5,380 nt of DNA from an uncultured Prevotella sp. Lineage in GTDB: Bacteria > Bacteroidota > Bacteroidia > Bacteroidales > Bacteroidaceae. A model generated the notes under the pieces. It saw only the letters and a list, made by a program, of their open reading frames with translations. It had not been told where the DNA came from and made no database searches. How positions within the stretch are numbered: the stretch's first letter is position 1; each line of letters starts with the position of its first letter. The stretch is from contig CAKQEI010000101.1 in NCBI GenBank assembly GCA_934230115.1, positions 1 through 5,380 on the forward strand, written 5' to 3'. A program made the position numbers and the translations under genes. Positions 1-5,212 of the stretch are shown here, in pieces.

Positions 1-71
1 GGTGTAGCGCAGTCCGGTAGCGCGCCTGGTTTGGGACCAGGTGGTCGCAGGTTCGAATCCTGTCGCCCCGA
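1..71 (+). tRNA. tRNA-Pro(TGG), 5' end cut off by window edge
   Basis: This is a proline tRNA lacking only its first three bases. The anticodon stem CCTGG (25-29) and CCAGG (37-41) encloses the loop TTTGGGA, which places the anticodon TGG at 32-34. The D-arm is GCGC...GCGC, the T-arm is GCAGG-TTCGAAT-CCTGT (47-63), and the acceptor 3' strand CGCCCCG is at 64-70 with discriminator A at 71. The surviving 5' acceptor bases GGTG pair with 64-67, including one T-G wobble. CCA is not encoded: the next bases are CAC, so it must be added after transcription. The tRNA reads proline codons CCA and probably other CCN codons. Its promoter lies outside the window. Confidence 0.97.
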
Positions 72-111
72 CACAAAAAGAGGCTCTTCTTATGAAGAGC
101 CTCTTTTGTGT
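72..111. terminator. Strong hairpin terminator after tRNA-Pro, probably bidirectional
   Basis: Bases 76-89 pair perfectly with 94-107, giving a 14-bp stem around a TTAT loop; the pairing continues past a one-base bulge into 72-74/108-110. The T-run TTTT on the + strand (104-107) sits in and just after the stem, as expected for rho-independent termination of the tRNA transcript. On the minus strand the complement of the A-run at 75-79 supplies a five-T tract, so the same hairpin can also stop the convergent gene whose stop codon is at 201. I see no other good terminator for that gene between 110 and 200. That interval holds only AT-rich sequence with a weak 7-bp inverted repeat near 158-175. 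Confidence 0.85.
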
Positions 112-200
112 TTGTACGCTTGGCAAGTTCTTTGATTGTCACAATTATTGTAATACTTATTAAATATAATAGGTGACTTCGATTTTGGCTTACTGACGTA

Positions 201-1610
201 TTATCTTTTTATCATCTTCTTGGTATAGTCGCCTTGTTTTATTATATAGATACCTTTTTCTGTAGGAGCGTCAACCTTCATGCCTTGCATGTTGTAGTAT
301 TCTGTTTTGGCGTTGTTGGCGGTAGTTACAGCGTTGATGCCAGTGTTGATGCCCATGAAGTCGCTGTAGGTGTATTTCTTCTTTTCAGTCACCATGTTGT
401 CCTCATCATATTCGGTGATGATCTTTTCGGTCAATTCACCATGCTCACCTTCATATTTGTATTCGGTGTCTGTGGCCTCGTCCAAAGACCATGTCTTTTC
501 GCCTTCCTCCATTTCATAGGAAGCAGAGTGGGTAACATTGCCTTTCTCGTCTTTAGTTATCTCGTCGTATTCTCCACTGAGGAGGTTTTTGTCGGCCACA
601 GTAGCTCCAATTCCCAAAGCGTTTAAATAGATATAGCTGCCCAATTTATAGCTGCCGTTATTGTCGAGCATTTCTTTCTTGTAGACCATGGCTAACTTGG
701 TGGCAAGCACCGAGGTTGAGGCTGTAAGGGTGAATCCGCCGTCATCGGTAGTTTCGTTTGTCACGTCAAAATTCATGTTAGTATCATAATCCTCCACATA
801 CATACTGGCTTTGGCCGATTTTATGACGTTGTTGCCAGATGCGAATTCCTCAAAGTCGTTGGCAATGAATTTGCCGTCATACTTTTCCCACACAATGTCT
901 GTAATCTTTATTGTGCTTGTAGGATTATCGCTGATGTTATCGTCGTCGTCATAGTAGCTGTCTTCTGTGAAGGCAGTCGGACCTTTTGAACCTTCTGTAT
1001 ATTCAAACTCCATCTTTTCGTATATCTTCCAGTCGCCATTTTTGTCGAGAGTCCAATGTGTCATGCTTGTCATATCGCCTTTGGCGTTGCGTGTGATGTC
1101 GAAGCGATAGTGCATATCCGTGGTCCATTGGTTAGTGTATGCGTTGTAGGTCAGGGTCTCTACCTCGACAGGCATAATTGTGCTCTCGTCGTATTTTACA
1201 ATGGTTTTCTCTACTGGGTTGTATATAGTACCGTCGGTTGAGCATGACGTGAGAGTGTTTGTACAGTTACCCTTGTCATCGTAAGTTAACTCAGTCTTGG
1301 TCCATGGGTATCGGTCGTCATCTGTTTCATGCTTTACTATCGCTACGACATTGCCTTTCTTGTCGTATGTGTATTTGGTTTCAGCTTCCACAGACCATGC
1401 GTAGTTGTCGTATTCGTATTCTGTCTCTGTGCCAGGAAGCCAAATCATCTTCTCGGCTGCTTGCATAGCCTTCATGGCAGGTTTCTTCATGCCGAGCTTT
1501 GCAAACATGTTCTTTGCGATAGCTTGGATGTCGTTGTTGTTTGTCTGTGCGTAGGTTGGAGTGGCGAGTGAAAGAGCCAATGCCGCTGCTGTAATGGTAA
1601 TTCTTCTCAT
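201..1610 (-). CDS. Secreted protein of unknown function with YD-like beta repeats and a Bacteroidetes C-terminal tail motif
   Basis: I do not recognise a named family for this 469-residue protein. Residues 1-21 form a clear signal peptide: MRR, a hydrophobic Ala/Leu core, then PTYA before Gln22. It is therefore exported, and there is no lipobox. The mature part is rich in Asp, Glu, Thr and Tyr and carries imperfect units of the form Y-x-Y-D-x-K-G-N (78-87, 108-115, then 172-178 and 351-359). These alternate with W/T-rich strands, suggesting repeated beta-hairpins distantly like RHS/YD repeats. The C-terminus, about 434-469, has YYNMQG...V...KGIYIIK...K. This resembles the terminal tail common on secreted Prevotella/Bacteroides proteins and loosely a type IX secretion sorting domain. 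The start is preceded by an A/T-rich leader without a Shine-Dalgarno. No TAnnTTTG promoter is obvious upstream, so it may rely on a weak promoter after the pepD terminator or on readthrough. Surface or periplasmic location is inferred. Confidence 0.85.
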   Translation of the reverse strand: MRRITITAAALALSLATPTYAQTNNNDIQAIAKNMFAKLGMKKPAMKAMQAAEKMIWLPGTETEYEYDNYAWSVEAETKYTYDKKGNVVAIVKHETDDDRYPWTKTELTYDDKGNCTNTLTSCSTDGTIYNPVEKTIVKYDESTIMPVEVETLTYNAYTNQWTTDMHYRFDITRNAKGDMTSMTHWTLDKNGDWKIYEKMEFEYTEGSKGPTAFTEDSYYDDDDNISDNPTSTIKITDIVWEKYDGKFIANDFEEFASGNNVIKSAKASMYVEDYDTNMNFDVTNETTDDGGFTLTASTSVLATKLAMVYKKEMLDNNGSYKLGSYIYLNALGIGATVADKNLLSGEYDEITKDEKGNVTHSASYEMEEGEKTWSLDEATDTEYKYEGEHGELTEKIITEYDEDNMVTEKKKYTYSDFMGINTGINAVTTANNAKTEYYNMQGMKVDAPTEKGIYIIKQGDYTKKMIKR

Positions 1611-1645
1611 AAGTGGGAGTTTTTTATAAGTTAATGTATTAGGGT

Positions 1646-1686
1646 TTTATAAAATTATGGAGCACCCTATTGGGCACCCCATAATT
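1646..1686 (-). terminator. Rho-independent terminator of pepD (leftward)
   Basis: Bases 1653-1667 and 1672-1686 form a stem of about 15 bp around a four-base loop. Read on the minus strand, all positions pair if three G-U wobbles are allowed; on the plus strand those positions are A-C mismatches. The hairpin therefore belongs to leftward RNA. It begins 18 bases after the pepD stop codon and is followed on the minus strand by TTTTAT. It separates pepD from the secreted-protein gene that starts at 1610. Confidence 0.8.
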
Positions 1687-1704
1687 GATGTGTTAGTGTT
1701 TTTT

Positions 1705-3156
1705 CTATTTCACGTTCTTCAAGATATCGAGCAGATGATCCCATACCATCTGTACGGTCGGGATGTGCAGGCGCTCGTCTGGAGTGTGTACGTCGCGCAG
1801 AGTAGGACCGAATGAAACCATATCGAGGTTAGGGTAACGCTCTGAGAACAGACCGCATTCAAGACCAGCATGTATGCCCTTAACGATAGGGTCCTTGCCA
1901 AAGAGCTTCTTGTATGACTCCACAGCAACCTTTGTGAGCTTGCTGTTAGGATTCATCTTCCATGCGGGATAGCCATCGCTCATTGCAACCTCAGCACCAG
2001 CGAGCTCGAAGGCAGCCTTCACGGTGTTGGTCTCGTTCTCAAGGTTGCTCATCACGTTAGAGCGCTGTGAGGTTACGATGTTAATCTCGTTCTCGCTTGT
2101 GATAACGCTTGCCACGTTGTTTGATGTCTCAACCATGTAGGCCAATGCCTCGTCCTGGCACATGGCGAATACGCCATTGTCTACTGCCTGGATTGCGAGA
2201 ATGAAGCGGCGGCTTGCATCCTTGGCAATGACAGCAGCAGCGTCGGTGCTTTCGAGGTTGAACTCCATAGCGTTGTCTGTAACGTGATACTCCTCCTCAA
2301 CATTGGCTGTGAAGACGTTCCAGTCTACACGTACTGTCTCTTTCTCGTTGGCAGGAACGGCAAATACGATTACACCGTCGCGAGGAATGGCGTTGTGAAG
2401 CTTGCCTGAGTTGAATGAGGCAAGGCGCAAGTCCATCTTCTCCTGCTCCTTGTAGAGGAAACGGTTGAGAATCTTTATGGCATTGGCGCGCTTCTTGTTG
2501 ATGTCGTCGCCAGAGTGTCCACCCTTCAAGCCCTTGATTGAGGCCTTGAGGAAGAAGTAGCCCTCGGGAGCCTGCTCACGTGTGAATGTGAATTTGGCAG
2601 AGGTTGTCTTACCACCGGCGCATGAGATGAAAATCTGTCCTTCGTCCTCAGAGTCGAGGTTGATGAGCATATTGCCCTTCATGAATCCTTCCTTCATGCC
2701 CATGGCACCAGTGAGGCTTGTCTCCTCGTCGCGTGTGAAGACGCACTCCAATGGTCCGTGCTCGATGTCGTCGCTGTCGAGGATAGCCAACTCAATAGCG
2801 CAACCGATGCCGTCGTCGGCACCAAGTGTTGTGCCTTTGGCTGTAAGCCATTCGCCGTCAACGTAGGTCTGAATTGCGTCCTTGTGGAAGTCGAACTCTA
2901 TGTCCACGAGCTTGTCGCACACCATGTCCATGTGGCTCTGAAGGCTTACCATAGGTGCAGCCTCATGGCCCTTTGTGGCTGGCTTGCGGATTATAACGTT
3001 GCCAGTCTCGTCAACCTCGTATTCAAGGCCGCGCTTCTCGGCAAAACTCTTCAAATACTCAATCATGTGCTCCTCGTGCTTTGACGGACGAGGAATCTTG
3101 TTGATTTCGGCAAACTGCTCAAATACGCGAGCAGGTTTCAATTCACAATTACTCAT
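1705..3156 (-). CDS. pepD: Aminoacyl-histidine dipeptidase (PepD, peptidase family M20)
   Basis: This is a cytoplasmic di-zinc dipeptidase that hydrolyses Xaa-His and other dipeptides (beta-alanyl-histidine-like substrates in the family), contributing to peptide use. It has 483 residues, close to the roughly 485 of characterised PepD. All M20 landmarks are visible: H75 and D77 in SHMDMV, the bridging D114 in GADDG, catalytic E144 and metal ligand E145 in TRDEETS, D168 in NLDSEDEG, and H457 in RDVHTPDE. Spacing matches the published PepD ligand pattern (H80, D119, E149/E150, D173, H461) with an offset of four to five. The lid/dimerisation domain lies at about 203-390 and includes GGHSGDD at 212-218. 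There is no signal peptide. The start ATG follows an A-rich leader typical of Bacteroidetes, and the protein aligns from its first helix (ARVFEQFAEINKIPRPS), so the start is secure. The gene is divergent from the 64-residue membrane-protein gene and has its own terminator. It appears intact and monocistronic. Confidence 0.96.
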   Translation of the reverse strand: MSNCELKPARVFEQFAEINKIPRPSKHEEHMIEYLKSFAEKRGLEYEVDETGNVIIRKPATKGHEAAPMVSLQSHMDMVCDKLVDIEFDFHKDAIQTYVDGEWLTAKGTTLGADDGIGCAIELAILDSDDIEHGPLECVFTRDEETSLTGAMGMKEGFMKGNMLINLDSEDEGQIFISCAGGKTTSAKFTFTREQAPEGYFFLKASIKGLKGGHSGDDINKKRANAIKILNRFLYKEQEKMDLRLASFNSGKLHNAIPRDGVIVFAVPANEKETVRVDWNVFTANVEEEYHVTDNAMEFNLESTDAAAVIAKDASRRFILAIQAVDNGVFAMCQDEALAYMVETSNNVASVITSENEINIVTSQRSNVMSNLENETNTVKAAFELAGAEVAMSDGYPAWKMNPNSKLTKVAVESYKKLFGKDPIVKGIHAGLECGLFSERYPNLDMVSFGPTLRDVHTPDERLHIPTVQMVWDHLLDILKNVK

Positions 3157-3212
3157 TTTTTCTTAATTTCTTTATGTTGAAACAATATTAATCTGAATTT
3201 TCAATAATTTAT

Positions 3213-3243
3213 TTTGATATGCGCGTGATTTACTGTACCTTTG
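3213..3243 (+). promoter_or_regulatory. Bacteroidetes-type housekeeping promoter (TTTG-N19-TACCTTTG)
   Basis: A -33 box TTTG at 3213-3216 is followed by exactly 19 bases and then TACCTTTG at 3236-3243. This matches the known Bacteroidetes consensus TTTG-(19-21)-TAnnTTTG used by the primary sigma factor of this phylum. Transcription would begin near 3250, giving a leader of only about 25 nt before the ATG at 3274. No other promoter this good is visible before ompH, so it probably serves both downstream genes. Confidence 0.75.
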
Positions 3244-3259
3244 CACATATAACACGATA

Positions 3260-3267
3260 CAAAGATA
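3260..3267 (-). promoter_or_regulatory. Possible -7 element for pepD (TATCTTTG, minus strand)
   Basis: Read leftward, these bases are TATCTTTG, an exact match to the Bacteroidetes -7 pattern TAnnTTTG. A start a few bases downstream would give pepD a leader of roughly 95-100 nt. I find no TTTG at the expected 19-21 bp further upstream (around 3287-3290), so only half of the promoter is present. It also lies just downstream of the rightward promoter, so the two would overlap. It is a tentative call. Confidence 0.3.
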
Positions 3268-3273
3268 CGAAAA

Positions 3274-3468
3274 ATGATTAAACTTCTGCTTTTAAGCCTG
3301 TTAATTATTGCTATAGCGTTTGCATTGCTTTCGATAAAGCTGTTGCTGAAGCGTGGTGGCAAGTTCTCTTCACAGCATGTGCACGACAATCCAGGTCTGC
3401 GCAAGCTCGGTATTCATTGCGTAATGGACCAAGACCGAGAGGCGAGAGAACGCAACGGAGCGTATTGA
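3274..3468 (+). CDS. Small single-span membrane protein, function unknown
   Basis: This 64-residue protein has one strongly hydrophobic segment at residues 3-24 (Leu/Ile/Ala-rich). A basic stretch follows, KLLLKRGGK at 22-30, which by the positive-inside rule suggests that the C-terminal tail is cytoplasmic. The tail is short and polar. It carries H35, H37, H48 and C49 in SQHVHDN and GIHCV, a possible metal or redox site, and ends in an Arg/Glu-rich segment (DQDREARER). I do not recognise a named family, though short proteins of this TM-plus-KKGG-tail layout are familiar in Bacteroidales. The gene is real rather than chance: it sits about 25 nt behind an excellent promoter, starts after an A-rich GATACGAAAA leader, and is divergent from pepD. 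It is 111 bp upstream of the OmpH-like gene and probably co-transcribed with it. Confidence 0.8.
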   Translation: MIKLLLLSLLIIAIAFALLSIKLLLKRGGKFSSQHVHDNPGLRKLGIHCVMDQDREARERNGAY

Positions 3469-3502
3469 CAATTATTAATTCTTAGTTGTTAATTATTAAT
3501 TG
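3468..3502. repeat. Five-copy degenerate heptamer tandem repeat (TTAATTN)
   Basis: Immediately after the small gene, from the last base of its stop codon, the sequence has a strict seven-base period: ACAATTA, TTAATTC, TTAGTTG, TTAATTA, TTAATTG. The copies differ mainly at the last base. The tract is almost wholly A/T and lies between two probably co-transcribed genes, with no coding potential. Similar AATTCTT/AATTGTT strings occur between genes in Bacteroidales genomes, from general recollection. A role is unknown; it may be a slippage-prone simple repeat. The rest of the spacer to 3579 shows no clear promoter or hairpin. Confidence 0.7.
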
Positions 3503-3579
3503 GATGGGGCTTGAGGTTGCTTGGAAATGCTCATGATGATAGCTCCGAACTCTTGGAAAAATAATTAGAATATAAAAAT

Positions 3580-4194
3580 ATGAACAAGAAAAACTTTTTC
3601 GGTACACTTGCCGTTGCTGCAATGGCTGCAATGGCAATGACTTCTTGCGACAAGTCGAAGTCGCAGGCTGACGACAAACCAGTTGCCGCACAGGCAGCTC
3701 CTACAGAGACAAAGATTGCTTTTGTTGAGGTAGACAGCATCATGTCGCAGTATAAGTTCTGCAAGGACTATTCGCTTATCCTTCAGAAGAAGGGACAGAA
3801 CATACAGAGCACTCTCGCTCAGAAGCAGCAGGCTCTTCAGGCTGCAGCTGCCAATTTCCAGCAGAAGTTGCAGCAGAATGCCTACACACGTGAGCAGGCA
3901 CAGTCGATAGAGGCTTCGCTTCAGAAGCAGAACAACGACTTGCAGGCTCTCAACCAGCGTTTGAGTGGTGAGTTCCAGTCGGAGACAGAAAAGTATAACA
4001 ATGCTCTGCGTGACTCTATACAGCATTTCCTTGCTGTTTATAACAAAGACAAGAAGTTCAGCCTCATTCTCTCGAAGGCTGGCGACAATATCCTCTATGC
4101 CGACAAGGCTCACGACATCACCAACGAGGTGATCGCTGGCTTGAACAAGGCTTACAAGCAGGCTCCTGCTGAGAAGACTGAGAAGAAGAAGTAG
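3580..4194 (+). CDS. OmpH/Skp-family periplasmic chaperone-like lipoprotein
   Basis: This 204-residue protein fits the OmpH/Skp family, whose founding members are periplasmic holdases that keep outer-membrane proteins unfolded on the way to the BAM complex. Residues 1-22 are a lipoprotein signal peptide (MNKKN, Ala/Met-rich core) ending in the lipobox M-T-S-C with C23, so it is probably lipid-anchored, unlike soluble Skp. After an Ala/Asp-rich linker comes the family's first strand, KIAFVEVDSIMSQY (45-58). A long Gln/Ala/Lys-rich helical region at about 62-150 is the coiled-coil tentacle. Then come a second strand, KFSLILSKAGDNILYAD (159-175), and a closing helix. The C-terminus is Lys-rich. 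In many Bacteroidetes ompH copies follow bamA; this one instead sits behind a small membrane-protein gene and probably shares its promoter. Two hairpins follow the stop codon. The chaperone role is inferred from family membership; the fold assignment is firmer than the function. Confidence 0.88.
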   Translation: MNKKNFFGTLAVAAMAAMAMTSCDKSKSQADDKPVAAQAAPTETKIAFVEVDSIMSQYKFCKDYSLILQKKGQNIQSTLAQKQQALQAAAANFQQKLQQNAYTREQAQSIEASLQKQNNDLQALNQRLSGEFQSETEKYNNALRDSIQHFLAVYNKDKKFSLILSKAGDNILYADKAHDITNEVIAGLNKAYKQAPAEKTEKKK

Positions 4195-4216
4195 GATATT
4201 GATAACAGACTATAAC

Positions 4217-4249
4217 GGTGTCAAATTGCGTGAGTCGCAGTTTGACGCT
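4217..4249 (+). other. Stable hairpin in the 3' region of the ompH transcript
   Basis: Bases 4220-4230 pair with 4236-4246 around the loop TGAGT, giving an 11-bp stem with one T-G wobble. The pairing can extend three more positions to 4217/4249 with wobbles. On the minus strand the wobble becomes a C-A mismatch, so the structure favours rightward RNA. No T-run follows, so it is not itself a canonical terminator. It may protect the 3' end of the message or act as a first stage before the next hairpin. Confidence 0.6.
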
Positions 4250-4251
4250 CT

Positions 4252-4303
4252 AACTTATAGGAGGCTATGGCATACTTATCATGGCCTCCTATAAGTTTTT
4301 TTT
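4252..4303 (+). terminator. Rho-independent terminator of the ompH unit
   Basis: Bases 4252-4269 pair with 4280-4297 in an 18-bp stem that includes one T-G wobble, with a ten-base loop. A run of eight T's (4296-4303) follows directly. The wobble and the T-run both point to rightward termination of ompH. The convergent M15 peptidase gene stops at 4314 and has no other hairpin close by, so leftward RNA may also use this stem, though the minus-strand tract after it (TTAGAG) is poor. Confidence 0.9.
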
Positions 4304-4313
4304 GAATCCATTG

Positions 4314-5105
4314 TCAGTTGATTTCAAAATGCTGATAATCCTTAAGCGAGCGGTAGTTGCCGCCCCAACGGAAACCGTGTTTTGTGAACAGTTTGTATGC
4401 AAGGTCGTTGTGGTCGATCTTGTATTTGAATTTCTTTGTTCTGTCGGTATAAGCTTTGCCTGTTTCTGGGCTTATTTTGTATGTGCCATTGCTGCGACGC
4501 TTCACATACGGATTGTATAGTGGGTTGATGTCGACGGCTTTGCCCAGACTGTGGTTTGAGAGTTTCTTTGAGCCAGCAACAACGCGGAAATTAAAGCATG
4601 TGGTGTTGTTGTGTTCCATCGACTTAATGTCGTCAGCGTCGAAATCGTCAATCAGTTGCATTCGCTCGATAGGGTAGTGGTTGTTGAATAGCTCGCGGAA
4701 GATGTCTATTAGGGCGTTGGCGATATCCTTGTGGCAAATCATTTCGCCAAGTTTTATCTTTCCGTCCTCAGTATAATGAAGTAGATGCAGATAGCGCAGG
4801 TCGGAGCGGCTGACAGTGCAGTTGTTCTTGTACGACTTGTTCTTGATACGCAGGAAGAGTTTGTCGTCAATGTTGTGTTGCGAGAAACATTTTGAAACAC
4901 CGTATTCTTTGATGGTGTTGAGGCTCACTGTGCTTCCTGCTTGCCATTCGCGAAGTTGTGCGTATTTGTCGGTTGCGGTGCTTTTGTTGTTGCTTGTATC
5001 AGTGTTTCTGGCGATAATGTTTTCGTTTGCGGTGTTTGTTTGGGTGCAATTGGTGGTGGGTAGTGTTGCTGTCGCCAAAGTCATGACAAGTAAGAGATTG
5101 TTCAT
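4314..5105 (-). CDS. M15-family metallopeptidase (peptidoglycan peptidase, D-Ala-D-Ala carboxypeptidase / L-Ala-D-Glu endopeptidase type)
   Basis: This 263-residue exported protein has the zinc-peptidase M15 core, whose members cleave peptidoglycan stem peptides. The diagnostic motif S-x-H-x-x-G-x-A-x-D-I is seen as SNHSLGKAVDINPLYNP at 183-199, giving zinc ligands H185 and D192. The second motif, D-x-x-H-F-E near the C-terminus (KDYQHFEIN), gives catalytic D256 and third ligand H259. The segment FNFRVVAGSKKLS before the first motif is also typical, as is IDIFRELFNNHYPI at 133-146. The catalytic part spans roughly 115-263. Before it lie a hydrophobic N-terminus and an Asn/Thr-rich linker (about 20-46). 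C20 follows T-T-N, an atypical lipobox, and the signal lacks N-terminal Lys/Arg, so lipidation is uncertain. No better upstream start exists in frame. The exact bond cleaved cannot be told from sequence. It is convergent with ompH and follows the terminator of the small lipoprotein gene. Confidence 0.9.
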   Translation of the reverse strand: MNNLLLVMTLATATLPTTNCTQTNTANENIIARNTDTSNNKSTATDKYAQLREWQAGSTVSLNTIKEYGVSKCFSQHNIDDKLFLRIKNKSYKNNCTVSRSDLRYLHLLHYTEDGKIKLGEMICHKDIANALIDIFRELFNNHYPIERMQLIDDFDADDIKSMEHNNTTCFNFRVVAGSKKLSNHSLGKAVDINPLYNPYVKRRSNGTYKISPETGKAYTDRTKKFKYKIDHNDLAYKLFTKHGFRWGGNYRSLKDYQHFEIN

Positions 5106-5146
5106 AGTTCTGATTTGTTCGTAGTATATATATAATGTGTAAAAAC

Positions 5147-5178
5147 AAAAAAAACCACCGACCGGATGGTCAGTGGTT
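5147..5178 (-). terminator. Rho-independent terminator of the small lipoprotein gene (leftward)
   Basis: Bases 5153-5163 pair with 5168-5178 around a four-base loop, an 11-bp stem. Read on the minus strand it contains one U-G wobble and is followed by eight T's (complement of 5147-5154). On the plus strand the wobble is a C-A mismatch. It lies 34 bases beyond the stop codon at 5213 and separates that gene from the M15 peptidase gene, which must therefore have its own promoter in 5106-5146. That stretch is very A/T-rich (TATATATATA), with only a partial match to TAnnTTTG. Confidence 0.9.
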
Positions 5179-5212
5179 AATCTCTCATTTTTTCTGTTCG
5201 AACTAACGAGAA

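Noticed and set aside
1..71. tRNA-Pro as an integration (att) site
   Set aside because: tRNA genes are common targets, but there is no integrase, no repeated copy of the tRNA 3' end in the window, and the following genes look like normal chromosomal genes.
158..175. Small inverted repeat (CTTATTA...TAATAGG) downstream of the secreted-protein stop
   Set aside because: The stem is only 7 bp, almost entirely A/T, with no T-run in a useful position; the hairpin at 76-107 is a much better terminator candidate.
234..626. 130-codon rightward open frame opposite the secreted-protein gene
   Set aside because: The translation is an unstructured Val/Phe-rich string produced by Asp/Glu/Lys/Asn codons on the real strand; it has no leader, promoter or motif.
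3201..3404. 67-codon leftward frame over the divergent promoter and small gene
   Set aside because: It overlaps the consensus promoter and most of the small membrane-protein gene in antisense and has no recognisable features.
3503..3579. Possible independent promoter or leader peptide before ompH
   Set aside because: No TAnnTTTG with a spaced TTTG is present, and the only ATG frame (from 3504) stops after 10 codons without support.
3565..4113. 182-codon leftward open frame opposite the OmpH-like gene, Leu-rich
   Set aside because: It is the antisense of Gln/Ala/Lys-rich coiled-coil codons, which yields Leu/Cys/Ser strings. The sense gene has a signal peptide, family motifs and a terminator.
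5106..5146. Promoter for the M15 peptidase using the terminator T-run end (TTTG) as -33 box
   Set aside because: A TTTG followed 19 bases later by TACTACGA keeps only the TA of the -7 element; too weak to annotate.
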